A stretch of DNA of 64,000 bases from Gemmatimonadota bacterium (GTDB taxonomy: Bacteria; Gemmatimonadota; Gemmatimonadetes; Gemmatimonadales; Gemmatimonadaceae): assembly GCA_014192065.1 (NCBI GenBank), contig BJHH01000001.1, forward strand, positions 124,001-188,000, read 5' to 3'. The stretch's first letter is position 1. Each line of letters opens with the position of its first letter. Shown one piece after another: positions 1 to 9,185 of this stretch. The notes beneath the pieces were generated by a model that saw nothing but the letters and a program-made list of their open reading frames with translations, was not told where the DNA came from and searched no databases. The position numbers and the translations under genes are program-made.

Positions 1-152
1 GATTTCACGGACTCGCCGCGTTTACGTGGTTGCGTCACCTTGCGCGAGGCTTTCGCATCCTTGGCGGTGCCCGGACCCCCGGCCTTTGGTGCCTTGGGCT
101 TGGGGCCGCCTTTTCCAGGCTGGCGCTCCCGACCCTTCTTTCCACCCTTCAT
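1..152 (-). CDS. N-terminus of a basic protein, runs off the window
   Basis: An ATG at 152 on the minus strand follows an AGGAG ribosome-binding site with a 7-nt spacer. It opens a frame that stays open to the window edge, about 50 codons. The visible protein begins [18 protein letters not shown] and is almost entirely Lys, Arg, Gly and Pro. Such tails occur on RNA-binding proteins such as pseudouridine synthases and helicases, but the catalytic part is outside the window, so no function is assigned. It is divergent from the SDR gene at 366 and argues against any start for that gene upstream of 152. Confidence 0.6.
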   Translation of the reverse strand, partial: MKGGKKGRERQPGKGGPKPKAPKAGGPGTAKDAKASRKVTQPRKRGESVK

Positions 153-365
153 CTGCGGACTCCTGTTGGAGCAAACGACGAGGTGTACCGCGTGATCCCC
201 GAGACGAATTGCCTGCTGCCTTTCGCCTGCCCCAATCATACCGCTGACGGCGTTGAGCCGTATGCACCGTGGGTCGAATCCGCTAGATTTCACCTCTGCC
301 CCAGCAGGTCGTTTGTTGGGGCCGCCGTGGCCAATCCGCCGGGCCGTATCCAGCACACCCATCAG

Positions 366-1907
366 ATGACTGACACCGATCACACGCTCCTCGGCCGTAT
401 TCGGGACGCGACCTCGGTTCTCGAACAGATTGTCGAGAATCGCGAACTCCTCGTGGGAATTCCTGTGGACGACCGCAAACGCCTTGCGATGGCCGCGGGA
501 CGTGTGTCGCGTCCTGAGGCCATTGAACGGCGCCGCGTCGTCAAGCTGTCCAAGCAGATCAAGCGCCAGACCGAAGTGCGGGTGGAAGAACAGGTCCTCG
601 CCGAGTCCGGGATCCGGAAACTCCGCCGCAAGGCCGTGTTCGCGGCGCCAAATATTTTCCCGCCATCCGATTTCAGCCAGGAGACGGTTGGGGGCGATCC
701 GGACTTTCGTGAAGTCGTGGAACCGCAGGTCTGCTACTCGTGCAAGCAGCGGTACACCACGATCCATCACTTCTATGACCAACTCTGCCCGACCTGCGCC
801 GCCTTCAACTTGGCCAAGCGCACGGAGTCGGCCGATCTGCGGGGACGCGTCGCGCTGCTCACCGGTGGCCGCGTCAAGATCGGGTTTCAGGCCGGGCTCA
901 AGCTGCTCCGCGCGGGCTGCCAGCTCATCGTCACCACGCGATTCCCGCGCGACTCGGCGGCGCGCTACGCGGCGGAACCGGATTTCGGCGAATGGGGCGA
1001 TCGGCTCGAGGTCTTTGGACTCGACCTGCGCCATACGCCGAGCGTCGAAGCCTTTTGCCGGGAACTGCTGCACACGCGGAGCCGGCTCGACTTCATCATC
1101 AACAACGCCTGCCAGACAGTGCGTCGCCCGCCGCAGTTCTATGAGCACATGATGGAGGGCGAAACGGCGTCGCTGTCCACGATGCCCGAGCCGGTGCGCA
1201 AGCTGCTCGGTTCGTATGAAGGGTTGCGTGGCTATCACATGATTCCCGAGGGCGGAAATCTGCCGGCGCCGCTCGAACGCACGCTATCTGACGTCGCCGG
1301 GCTCACCCACGCGGCGCAGCTCTCGCAACTGCCGCTCTTGCCTGGGGAACGCGAGGCGCAGAAGGCGCTTTTTCCCGAGGGCCAGCTCGACCAGGACCTC
1401 CAGCAGATCGACCTGCGAGACCGCAACTCGTGGCGGTTGATGCTGGCCGAAGTGCCAGCCGTCGAACTCCTCGAAGTGCAGCTCGTGAACGCCGTGGCGC
1501 CCTTCATCATCAACGGGCGGCTCAAGGCCCTCATGCTGCGCACGGCCGAGCACGACAAACACATTGTCAATGTCTCGGCGGTCGAAGGCCAATTCTACAG
1601 AAAGCATAAGACCACACGGCACCCGCACACGAACATGGCGAAGGCTGCGCTGAACATGATGACGCGCACCTCGGCAGCCGAATACCAGGTAGACGGTATT
1701 CACATGAATGCGGTGGATACGGGCTGGGTCACGGACGAAGATCCCGCCGAACTTGCCGCTGCGAAAACCGCCGAACATCGGTTCCATCCGCCGCTCGACA
1801 TCGTAGACGGTGCGGCGCGAATCGTGGATCCGATCATCGCGGGATTCAACACCGGCGAACACATTTGGGGTCGGTTTCTGAAAGACTACAAGCCGACCGA
1901 TTGGTAG
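366..1907 (+). CDS. SDR-family protein with zinc-ribbon-like insert
   Basis: The product is about 513 aa. Residues ~1-120 are charged and probably helical. A Cys cluster follows (CYSCKQRY near residue 123, CPTC near 140), resembling a zinc ribbon. A Rossmann domain of the short-chain dehydrogenase type starts with TGGRVKIG near residue 166 and continues through an NNA motif and NVSAV (Ser near 403). In the usual YxxxK active site the Lys is present near 426 (HTNMAK), but the position of the Tyr is Thr. The frame is open back to base 30, but starts upstream of 152 overlap the divergent gene, so ATG 366 is chosen. Its ribosome-binding site is weak. The substrate is unknown, and the missing Tyr raises the possibility of a non-classical or regulatory role. 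Confidence 0.75.
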   Translation: MTDTDHTLLGRIRDATSVLEQIVENRELLVGIPVDDRKRLAMAAGRVSRPEAIERRRVVKLSKQIKRQTEVRVEEQVLAESGIRKLRRKAVFAAPNIFPPSDFSQETVGGDPDFREVVEPQVCYSCKQRYTTIHHFYDQLCPTCAAFNLAKRTESADLRGRVALLTGGRVKIGFQAGLKLLRAGCQLIVTTRFPRDSAARYAAEPDFGEWGDRLEVFGLDLRHTPSVEAFCRELLHTRSRLDFIINNACQTVRRPPQFYEHMMEGETASLSTMPEPVRKLLGSYEGLRGYHMIPEGGNLPAPLERTLSDVAGLTHAAQLSQLPLLPGEREAQKALFPEGQLDQDLQQIDLRDRNSWRLMLAEVPAVELLEVQLVNAVAPFIINGRLKALMLRTAEHDKHIVNVSAVEGQFYRKHKTTRHPHTNMAKAALNMMTRTSAAEYQVDGIHMNAVDTGWVTDEDPAELAAAKTAEHRFHPPLDIVDGAARIVDPIIAGFNTGEHIWGRFLKDYKPTDW

Positions 1908-1954
1908 TCGGCGGCCCACCGAATGCGGGCCAAGGCATCACGGTGCGGAATTCT

Positions 1955-1983
1955 CTGGCAAATTACCGTCGCCCTGATACAAT
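1955..1983 (+). promoter_or_regulatory. Probable promoter of the homospermidine operon
   Basis: CTGGCA at 1955-1960 and TACAAT at 1978-1983 are separated by 17 bp, a sigma-70-like arrangement. It would give a leader of about 70 nt before the ATG at 2059. This is seen in sequence only. Confidence 0.4.
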
Positions 1984-2058
1984 TCCCGTCGTGCGCGAAC
2001 CACTCGCTCTTTGTTCGTCCGTGCAGCCAGCCCGCTGGCGTTCATCCTCAGACATCCC

Positions 2059-3516
2059 ATGACACCGTTCAAGAACAAGATTCTTTTCGTCGGCTACGGC
2101 GCCGTCGCGGAATGCACGCTCCCGATCCTCTTCAAGCACCTCGCGGTGGCACCCGAAAACGTCACCGTGATGGATTTCGAGGACCGAGCGGAGAAACTGA
2201 AGCCGTGGATCGCAAAGGGCGTCAAATGGGTGCGTGACCGCGTCACCGAGAAGAATATGGGCTCGCTCCTTGGCAAGTTCGTCGCCAAGGGCGACGTCGT
2301 CATCGACCTCGCGTGGAACATCGATGCCTGCGAAATCCTCGACTGGTGCCACCGCCGCGGCGTGATGTACATCAATACGTCCACGGAACTCTGGGACCCC
2401 TACGCCGCGGGCGCGAAGCAGCACCCAACGGAGAAGACGCTCTACTGGCGGCACATGAACGTCCGCCGGATGATGGCCAAGTGGAAGGCCAAGGGCCCCA
2501 CGGCAGTCCTTGAGCACGGCGCGAACCCGGGCCTGATCTCGCATTTCACGAAGCAGGGACTCCTCGACATCGCCGCCGCGTCGCTCGCCGACAAGAAGTT
2601 CAAGGTGAAAGATGCCGAGCGCATCGCGGAACTCGCGCGCACGCAGGCGTGGAACCACCTCGCCCAGCAACTCGGCGTGAAGGTGATTCACTGCTCGGAG
2701 CGCGACACGCAGATCAGCGACAAGCCCAAGCAGGTGGACGAATTCGTCAACACCTGGAGCATCGAGGGATTCCGCGAGGAAGGACAGACGACTTCCGAGC
2801 TGGGCTGGGGCACGCATGAGAAGGAGCTGCCCGCGCACGCCCACAAGCACAAGGAAGGCCCGCGGAACCAGATCTGTCTCGCGCGCATGGGGATGGACGT
2901 CTGGGTCCGCACCTGGGTGCCGAACTACACCGTGCGCGGCATGGTCGTCCGCCATGGCGAGGCGTTCACCATCTCCGATCACCTCACCGTGTGGGAGAAG
3001 GGCAAGGCGACGTACCGGCCGACGGTGCACTACGCCTATTGCCCGAGTGACGCGGCTGTTGCTTCGCTCAACGAAATGCGCGGCTACGACTACAAGCTGA
3101 ACGACAACCAGCGCATCATGAACGACGACATCACCCAGGGTTCCGACATCCTCGGCGCGCTAATCATGGGCCACCCGTACAAGTCCTGGTGGACCGGCAG
3201 CGACCTGAGCATCGAAGAGTCGCGGCGCCTCGTGCCCCACCAGAACGCCACGACGATGCAGGTCGCGATCTCTGTTGTTGCCGCCACCGTCTGGATGGTC
3301 CAGAATCCGGAGATGGGCGTCGTTGTCCCGGACGACCTCCCGCACGAGTTCGTGCTTGGGCTCGCCAAGCCGTACCTCGGCACCTTCATCTCGACACCGT
3401 CCGACTGGACGCCGCTCAAGCACTACAAGAACCCATTCCCTGGCTACAACAGGCCGGAGTTTGACGTCAAGGATCCCTGGCAGTTCAAGAACTTTCTCGT
3501 GAAGGACGGCGAATGA
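2059..3516 (+). CDS. hss: Homospermidine synthase
   Basis: The product is 485 aa, the usual length for bacterial homospermidine synthase of the saccharopine-dehydrogenase-like fold. This NAD-dependent cytosolic enzyme joins two putrescines into sym-homospermidine. An N-terminal nucleotide-binding motif (FVGYGAVAECTLPIL) is followed by family blocks including EHGANPGLISHFTKQ, ERDTQ, VNTWSIEGFREEG, ELGWGTHE, HYAYCPSDAAVASLNEM and the C-terminal SDWTPL and DPWQFKNFLV. ATG 2059 is chosen because family homology starts there; an in-frame start at 2011 adds unrelated residues. It overlaps the downstream decarboxylase by 4 bp (ATGA), so the two are translationally coupled. Confidence 0.92.
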   Translation: MTPFKNKILFVGYGAVAECTLPILFKHLAVAPENVTVMDFEDRAEKLKPWIAKGVKWVRDRVTEKNMGSLLGKFVAKGDVVIDLAWNIDACEILDWCHRRGVMYINTSTELWDPYAAGAKQHPTEKTLYWRHMNVRRMMAKWKAKGPTAVLEHGANPGLISHFTKQGLLDIAAASLADKKFKVKDAERIAELARTQAWNHLAQQLGVKVIHCSERDTQISDKPKQVDEFVNTWSIEGFREEGQTTSELGWGTHEKELPAHAHKHKEGPRNQICLARMGMDVWVRTWVPNYTVRGMVVRHGEAFTISDHLTVWEKGKATYRPTVHYAYCPSDAAVASLNEMRGYDYKLNDNQRIMNDDITQGSDILGALIMGHPYKSWWTGSDLSIEESRRLVPHQNATTMQVAISVVAATVWMVQNPEMGVVVPDDLPHEFVLGLAKPYLGTFISTPSDWTPLKHYKNPFPGYNRPEFDVKDPWQFKNFLVKDGE

Positions 3517-4658
3517 TCTCGAAAGCCCGGCTGAAGAAGCTGGCTGAGCAGCACGGCACGCCGCTGCTGGTTATCGACCACGACGAACTGCGGAAGAATT
3601 TTCGCACCTTTCGGAAGTACCTGCCCCGCGTGCAGCCGTATTTCGCGGTCAAGGCGGGCGCCGATCCGGCCGTGGTTCGTACGCTCTTCAAGCAGGGATC
3701 GAGCTTTGACGTGGCATCGATGCCAGAGTTCGAGCTCGTATACGAGCATGTGAAGAAAATGCCGGCGCGCAAGCGGCAGCAGTGGATCTGGGACAAGATC
3801 ATCTACGCCAACCCAATCAAGCCGGTTGAGACGCTCGAAGAGCTCGACCAGTACAAGCCACTGGTCACATTTGACAACCTCGACGAGATAGAAAAAATCA
3901 AGGAGCATGCGCCAAACGCCGGGCTTGTGCTGCGCCTCAAAGTGTCGAATACGGGCGCGATGGTTGAGTTGTCGTCGAAGTTCGGCGCCTCTCCCGGCGA
4001 GGCGGTGGACCTGATTCTCGAGGCCGATCGGCGCGGGCTGGTCGTCGAAGGGGTGAGTTTCCACGTCGGCAGTCAGACCACCAACTACCAGAACTATGTC
4101 GAGGCGCTCAACCTCACGGCGGACATCTACGCCGAAGCGAAGTCCCGCGGATATACGAAGATGAATCTGGTCGACATCGGCGGCGGGTTTCCCGCGCCGT
4201 ACGATGCATCGGTGCGCCCGTTCCGCGAGCTGGCGCGAATTATCAATTCCGAGATCACGCGGCTCTTCCCGAAGCAGATCGAAATCCTCGCCGAGCCAGG
4301 CCGATTTTTCGTGGCGACGGCGGGCTACGCGGTGTCGAAGATCATCGGGAAGGCGGTGCGTGACGGCAAGCCGTCGTACTACATCAACGACGGCGTGTAC
4401 CACACCTACTCCGGCCAAGTGTTCGACCACTGCAAGTATCCGGTCAAGGCGTTCAAGCGGGGCAGGACCCGCCTCTCAGCCGTCTTCGGCCCGACCTGCG
4501 ACGCGTTCGATGTCATCTCGATGGCGGAGAATCTGCCAGAGCTCGATCGTGACGACTTCGTCTACAGCGAGATGATCGGCGCATACACCTACGCCTCGGC
4601 GACGACGTTCAACGGGTTCTCACCGGCCAAGGTCGTCCACGTCAACGTGGAGCGGTGA
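3513..4658 (+). CDS. Fold-III PLP decarboxylase, probably ornithine decarboxylase
   Basis: The product is 381 aa with the alanine-racemase-fold decarboxylase layout. Lys47 in YFAVKAGADP is the expected PLP lysine. HVGSQ, DIGGGFP and EPGRFF are cofactor-binding blocks. Cys329 in FGPTCDAFD matches the active-site Cys of ornithine-decarboxylase relatives, and the C-terminus is FNGFSPAKVVHVN. Lying 4 bp into the end of hss, it most likely supplies putrescine from ornithine for homospermidine synthesis. Lysine, diaminopimelate and carboxynorspermidine decarboxylases share the fold, so substrate is inferred from context. A strong terminator follows. The last ~100 bp of this gene plus 37 bp of downstream DNA are duplicated at 9186-9322. 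Confidence 0.85.
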   Translation: MISKARLKKLAEQHGTPLLVIDHDELRKNFRTFRKYLPRVQPYFAVKAGADPAVVRTLFKQGSSFDVASMPEFELVYEHVKKMPARKRQQWIWDKIIYANPIKPVETLEELDQYKPLVTFDNLDEIEKIKEHAPNAGLVLRLKVSNTGAMVELSSKFGASPGEAVDLILEADRRGLVVEGVSFHVGSQTTNYQNYVEALNLTADIYAEAKSRGYTKMNLVDIGGGFPAPYDASVRPFRELARIINSEITRLFPKQIEILAEPGRFFVATAGYAVSKIIGKAVRDGKPSYYINDGVYHTYSGQVFDHCKYPVKAFKRGRTRLSAVFGPTCDAFDVISMAENLPELDRDDFVYSEMIGAYTYASATTFNGFSPAKVVHVNVER

Positions 4659-4695
4659 GCGGGGAAGTCGGTCCGTTCGGGAACCACTCCCAAAG
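4559..4695 (+). repeat. 137-bp direct repeat, copy 1 (source)
   Basis: This segment covers the last ~100 bp of the decarboxylase gene and 37 bp after its stop. It recurs in the same orientation at 9186-9322 with one difference in 137 positions (acctacgcc here, acccacgcc there). The coding sense here fits the decarboxylase family C-terminus, so this is taken as the original copy. Confidence 0.95.
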
Positions 4696-4832
4696 GGTAA
4701 GCTCCCCCGTCAAGTTGACAGCTGATAGCTGGACGAATCAGCAGCAGTGCGCCTCGGCAGATAGGTGGGCGGCGGGACCCGGCCGATTCTGGACAATACG
4801 GCTCACAGATAGCGCAGAACCCTGAACGCACG

Positions 4833-4868
4833 ACGGCCCCAGCGAAAGCGCTGGGGCCGTTTGCTTTT
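4833..4868 (+). terminator. Rho-independent terminator after the hss operon
   Basis: A 12-bp perfect stem pairs 4833-4844 with 4849-4860 (ACGGCCCCAGCG with its complement) around an AAAG loop, followed by TTTGCTTTT. It ends the plus-strand polyamine operon before the convergent gene at 4911. Confidence 0.85.
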
Positions 4869-4910
4869 GGGAGCACAGCGGCGTCCGGAGCGACCTGCGG
4901 CAAGCTGAAT

Positions 4911-5891
4911 TCAGCGCTTGAGCAGCCGCGCCAGCAGATCCGGCATCGAATGCTGCTGATCGATATGATCAGGCGCTGAATTCCCGGCATAGCCGAGCAC
5001 TTCGAAGCGGCCACTGCGCGCCTCGCTGAGCTGCTGCATGCCGCGCGGCCCCCAGCGGAGCACTGGCCTGCGCACAACGCCAATCGCGTGCAGCAGCCAG
5101 TTGGCAGTTTCAGTCGTGCTCACGAACGTGCCCGGAAAAATCTCCGAGTGGGTAACGACGAAGTCCTTCTCACCGCGCATCGCCGCGTGGGCGAAGTCGC
5201 GGAATGCTATCAGATTCGTCGTGTCAATCGTGCCGCCATTCGCGAGCACGACGCCCTCGGGCACATACGATGTGTGCATACCGTCGAGCAGCAGGATCGC
5301 ATCGACGCGCTTGAAGTGGCGCGCGTCGAGGAGAATCGCGCGAATGGCGCCATGGCCGGCGGAGAAGCCAACGAGCGTGATCTTGCCGAACGCTGTTGGC
5401 TTGCCGCTAACGGTCGACACTTCGCGCGAGATGGCGGCCAGGAGGGTGTCGAATGCTGCCGGATCGGCGAAGGGTCGGTGATACGCACCTGAGCCGCTGC
5501 CGAGGTTGAGTGCGGCGGTCACGGCGCGGTTATCGGTCGACGTCACGGCCTGCTTGGCGAGCCACGCCGTGCTGTGGAAGGTGATGACGACGTTGACCAT
5601 ATCACGTCCACGGGCGCGGTCGGGAACGAACACTTCGACTGGTTTGTTCAGCGGGCCGTCGAAGGTGCGCGTGGTGCCGCGTAGCGTCTTCTGAATGAGG
5701 CGCTCATGAGCGCGCGATTCCTCCGCCATGGGCGAAGGGTTCTGCGCTGCCAGCGGCGGAGTTGCCGGTGGAGTGGTCGGTGGTGTGGCCGGCAGGGCCT
5801 GCGCTGCGGCGAGCGCCGGAAAGAGGAACATGACGAGATACGCCCCCGCCGCACCGAGCCTGCCGCTGGGTGTCAGCTGCCGGCTGCTCAT
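4911..5891 (-). CDS. Secreted alpha/beta-hydrolase-like protein
   Basis: The product is 326 aa. It has an N-terminal signal peptide (hydrophobic run AAGAYLVMFLFPALAAAQA) and then a Pro/Thr-rich linker. GFSAGHGA resembles the GxSxG nucleophile elbow of alpha/beta hydrolases, and the C-terminal QQHSMPD could supply the catalytic His. No specific family was recognised, so the substrate is unknown. It starts 3 bp after the stop of the NagB/PIG-L fusion and is probably co-transcribed with it, which might suggest a periplasmic role in amino-sugar release; that is inference only. Confidence 0.6.
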   Translation of the reverse strand: MSSRQLTPSGRLGAAGAYLVMFLFPALAAAQALPATPPTTPPATPPLAAQNPSPMAEESRAHERLIQKTLRGTTRTFDGPLNKPVEVFVPDRARGRDMVNVVITFHSTAWLAKQAVTSTDNRAVTAALNLGSGSGAYHRPFADPAAFDTLLAAISREVSTVSGKPTAFGKITLVGFSAGHGAIRAILLDARHFKRVDAILLLDGMHTSYVPEGVVLANGGTIDTTNLIAFRDFAHAAMRGEKDFVVTHSEIFPGTFVSTTETANWLLHAIGVVRRPVLRWGPRGMQQLSEARSGRFEVLGYAGNSAPDHIDQQHSMPDLLARLLKR

Positions 5892-5894
5892 TCT

Positions 5895-7766
5895 CTACTC
5901 GACGACATACGCTTCCATCGCGAAATACTCGGCAAGCCCCAACCGATCGAGTACGGCGGCAGTCTCCTTGTTCCGCGATTCCACACGTTGCCAGAACTCG
6001 CGGTCGTCGGTGCCGGGGAAGGGTGCCGAATCCTTCTGCGACTGGTGCTTAAAAATCGCCTGGATTTTGAGGCGCAGTTCTTCCTGCGACATCGGCACGA
6101 GCCAGGTGGCCTCGGTCACCGGCCATTCCTGCCAGGCGCCGCGATACAACCATACCTCAGGTGCATGCGTCTGGCGGCGATCGGGCCAGAGATCGATGAG
6201 CGCGGCGTCAATCGCCTCCTTGCACATTCGGTGCGTGCCATGTGGATCGCTCAAATCGCCGGCGACGAAGATCAGCTCCGGATTCTTCGACTTGAGCAGT
6301 TCCTTCACGATCGCCACATCGGCGAGGCCAATCGGATCCTTCTTCACCTTGCCCGTCTGGTAGAACGGGAGATTCAAGAAGCGCGCGTTCGCTGACGAGA
6401 GCCCGACTGTTTCGAGTCCGCTCACCGCTTCCGACTCGCGGATGATGCGCTTGAGGTCTTGAATCTCGGGGATATCGATATCGCCGGGCTTCTTGCTCGC
6501 GAGAAACGCGCGGACGGTCTTCGCGAGCTCAGCCACCTGGCTCGGGCCAACGCCGCGGTCACGCGCGAGGCGTTCGAGCAAGTCCACATGCCGCCGCACA
6601 TCATGATCGAACACCGCAATGTTGCCGCTGGTCATGTACGCAACGGTGATGTCGTTCGCGTTGAGCGCGAGCTTGTGCAGAATGCCACCCATCGAAATCA
6701 CATCGTCATCAGGGTGCGGCGAGAACACGAGGCAGCGCTTGCCGGACGGCAGTTTGCTGCGGCCGCGAATGCGTCCGCCGAGGAGGTTGAACACCTCGCC
6801 GTTGACCGCGCCGGGAGAGCCGTATCGCGCGACGAGTGACGAGAGCCGGTGTTCGGCGTAGTCCGCCTGCGTGAGTTTGAGTACCGCCTTGCCCGTGCGC
6901 TGCGAGAGCCAGACCACCGCACGCAGCGTGAGTGCTGGCGTCCAGCGCACTTCGTCGAGGAGCCAGGGCGTCGCGATACGCGTCAGCTCGGCGCCCGCAG
7001 CAGCGTCCACAATGAAAGTCGTGTTCGGATGCTGCTGCAAAAAGGTCGCGGCAACTTCAACATTTACATCGCCTTCTACCGCGCGGTGCACGATGGCCGA
7101 CTTGTGCTCGCCAGTGGCGAGTATGACGATCTCCTTCGCCGCGAGAATCGTGGCAACGCCCATCGTGAGCGCTTCTTTCGGAACGTGGTCTTCGCCGAAG
7201 AAATCCGCGGCCGCATCGCGGCGCGTGACATTGTCGAGGTGCACCAGGCGGGTGCGACTCGACGCGCCGCTGCCTGGCTCGTTGAAGCCGATGTGGCCCG
7301 TCTTGCCGATGCCGAGGATCTGGAAGTCAATGCCACCCGCCGCGGCGATTGCGATTTCGTAGTCGGCGCAGCTGGTCTCCACCGCGTCGCGGCCAACTGT
7401 TCCGTCCGGGATGTGAATGTTCTTCGCGTCGATGTCGACGTGGTCGAAGAAATTCTCACGCATGAACCGATGGTACGAATGCACGCTTTTGGCGCCCATC
7501 GGCCAGTACTCGTCGAGATTGAACGTCACGACGGAGTTGAGGCTCAACCCCTCGTCGCGGTGTAGGCGAATGAGTTCACGATAGACGCCGATGGGCGTTG
7601 ATCCCGTGGCGAGGCCGAGGACGGTGCGGCGCTTGGCAGCGACATGTTCGCGGATGATCGCAGCAATCCGCGAGGCAACCAGCGTAGCGATTTCGTCGTG
7701 TTCGTTAACGACGATGGTGCGGATGCGTTCCACAGCGGTGTCCGGGGTGGTGGTGACTGATTGCAA
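5895..7766 (-). CDS. nagB: Glucosamine-6-phosphate deaminase fused to PIG-L deacetylase
   Basis: The product is about 623 aa with two domains. Residues ~1-270 are a NagB-type aldose-ketose isomerase converting glucosamine-6-phosphate to fructose-6-phosphate and ammonia, with GLATGSTPIGVYREL, FNLDEYWPM and GIGKTGHIGFNEPGS. Residues ~370-620 are a PIG-L/LmbE-type deacetylase with SPHPDDDVISMGG, the metal-binding motif, and DPHGTHR. The same fusion is known in Bacteroidetes. The frame is open further upstream, into the truncated binding-protein gene, so the start is uncertain: TTG 7766 is given, GTG 7733 is a good alternative. A 3-bp gap to the downstream hydrolase indicates an operon. Confidence 0.88.
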   Translation of the reverse strand: MQSVTTTPDTAVERIRTIVVNEHDEIATLVASRIAAIIREHVAAKRRTVLGLATGSTPIGVYRELIRLHRDEGLSLNSVVTFNLDEYWPMGAKSVHSYHRFMRENFFDHVDIDAKNIHIPDGTVGRDAVETSCADYEIAIAAAGGIDFQILGIGKTGHIGFNEPGSGASSRTRLVHLDNVTRRDAAADFFGEDHVPKEALTMGVATILAAKEIVILATGEHKSAIVHRAVEGDVNVEVAATFLQQHPNTTFIVDAAAGAELTRIATPWLLDEVRWTPALTLRAVVWLSQRTGKAVLKLTQADYAEHRLSSLVARYGSPGAVNGEVFNLLGGRIRGRSKLPSGKRCLVFSPHPDDDVISMGGILHKLALNANDITVAYMTSGNIAVFDHDVRRHVDLLERLARDRGVGPSQVAELAKTVRAFLASKKPGDIDIPEIQDLKRIIRESEAVSGLETVGLSSANARFLNLPFYQTGKVKKDPIGLADVAIVKELLKSKNPELIFVAGDLSDPHGTHRMCKEAIDAALIDLWPDRRQTHAPEVWLYRGAWQEWPVTEATWLVPMSQEELRLKIQAIFKHQSQKDSAPFPGTDDREFWQRVESRNKETAAVLDRLGLAEYFAMEAYVVE

Positions 7767-7792
7767 GATACCACGCCAGAGGGGGCGGGGCC

Positions 7793-8133
7793 AAACGAAC
7801 GAGTTGCACCCGACTATCAGGAACGACCTTGCCCCGCTTGAGCAACTCGGCGAGCGCATCATTCGCCCAGGTGACGACATCGGCCAACTCTCCTCGCGCC
7901 CATCGTCCCGGAATCGTGGTTGGGCCATTTCCCAGTGAGGCTCCACTGATCATCACGATCCTGTTCTGCGTGGCGCGCTCGAACTCTGGTACTAGTTGAA
8001 GGGACGCGGCCCTGAAAGCGCCGGACGTCATGACCCGAAGCTCCTGGGCGCTGGCATCAGAAGGCGCAAAGACGGTCAACGCAAGGACTGCGAACAGTCC
8101 AGCGATTCCACGAGTTCGGGATTGCTTGATCAT
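7793..8133 (-). pseudogene. Truncated periplasmic substrate-binding protein (ModA-like)
   Basis: A good start (ATG 8133 after AAGGGA) opens a signal peptide (GIAGLFAVLALTVFAPSDASA). A solute-binding-protein N-terminus follows: ELRVMTSGAFRAASLQLVP, then GASLGNGP, GELADVV and LLKRGKVV. This resembles the first third of molybdate/sulfate-type binding proteins. Homology stops around VPDSRVQLVRL near 7793, after which the frame runs into unrelated sequence overlapping the start of the NagB fusion and ends at 7705. About two thirds of the gene is missing, so it looks like a deletion that joined it to nagB. Its promoter may now drive nagB. Confidence 0.65.
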
Positions 8134-8448
8134 CGGGCTTCCCTTGGAATCCCGCTCGGGAACAGCGAGCATCGTTAGGCCCGGGCGACCGGACGTTGCG
8201 TCGGCCCCAACTGAATGTTCTATCCCGTAAGCGACCGGATCGGCACTCTGCTGCGCAACGCGGACAGTGATAACTTCCCTCCGACGCCGAGGCGGAAAGT
8301 CCTGGGACGTGATCTCGCCGTGGAGTTGCGGCAGGCGCTCGACCGGGTGCAGCGGACGTTGAGTCGTATGACAACCATGCAGCGCCTCAGCCTCAGCCCG
8401 ATCCCTGCCCCGATAGTTTCCTGTGTACCCGTTTCTGCGAGCCCACCG
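8134..8448. other. Intergenic region between divergent genes
   Basis: This 315-bp stretch separates the truncated binding-protein gene from the CIA30 gene. The CIA30 frame is open through much of it, but translation there gives no recognisable domain. No clear promoter, repeat or RNA was identified. Confidence 0.3.
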
Positions 8449-9144
8449 ATGACCGATGCCGATCTCTCGCCCGGTCGCCCCAGTACTGGGCGGCCGATTC
8501 CAGTGCGCCGGTTCGGCGTGCGATCGCTGCTGCTGCCTTGGCTGCTGGGGTTGACTTTACTGTTTGGCGCCAGCGCGGGCCCCGGCCAGGCCACAACAGC
8601 GGCACCAGTGCCGGTCACCCTGTTCGCGTTCAACCGGGCCGACGAGGCATCGTGGGATGTGGTGAACGACGGAGTCATGGGCGGCCGTTCGGCGGGCTTC
8701 GTGGTAGTGCAGGATGGCACTCTCCGCTTCACCGGCACGCTAGTCACGCAGGGGGGCGGCTTCACCTCGGTGCGGGCGCGACGCCCCGTCGACCTGACGG
8801 GCGAAGTGGGGATTGAGCTCCGCGTCCGCGGCAGCGGGCGCCAGTTTGAACTCGAGGTGGACGACGGGCTCCGCCGCTACGAACGGAGCGTCTCGCGCCG
8901 CGCCCAGTTTTCCACGACGGCGGAATGGACATTGGTCCGTGTCCCCTTTAGCGCGCTCCGCAGCACCATCTTCGGACAGGCGGTTAGCGCCACACCGATC
9001 GACTTGGCGCAAATCCGTGGCGTGGGGCTGTACATGGCCGATGGCCAGGACGGGCCGTTCCGCATCGAGGTGGACTACATCCGATCGTACGCCGCGGGGG
9101 AGGCAGCCCATGACCCGGCCGCGGCGGCGAGCAGAGAGCCATGA
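8449..9144 (+). CDS. CIA30-family exported protein
   Basis: The product is about 231 aa. After a charged N-terminus comes a hydrophobic export segment (SLLLPWLLGLTLLFGASA), then a CIA30-type beta-sandwich domain. The block WDVVNDGVMGGRS is the hallmark of the family, first known from complex I assembly factor CIA30. Later blocks (FTGTLVTQGGGF, LRVRGSGR, VPFSAL, IDLAQIRGVGLYMAD, PFRIEVDYI) also fit. In bacteria the role is unknown; it may bind carbohydrate or another ligand outside the membrane. ATG 8449 is chosen as nearest the export signal; ATG 8368 is also possible. The 137-bp repeat copy begins 42 bp after the stop. Confidence 0.75.
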   Translation: MTDADLSPGRPSTGRPIPVRRFGVRSLLLPWLLGLTLLFGASAGPGQATTAAPVPVTLFAFNRADEASWDVVNDGVMGGRSAGFVVVQDGTLRFTGTLVTQGGGFTSVRARRPVDLTGEVGIELRVRGSGRQFELEVDDGLRRYERSVSRRAQFSTTAEWTLVRVPFSALRSTIFGQAVSATPIDLAQIRGVGLYMADGQDGPFRIEVDYIRSYAAGEAAHDPAAAASREP

Positions 9145-9185
9145 TTGAAAATTCTACATCGATCGTGGAGAGACCACCGAAAATG

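Noticed and set aside
30-365. N-terminal extension of the SDR gene
   Set aside because: It overlaps a divergent gene with a good ribosome-binding site, and the extra residues have no domain character.
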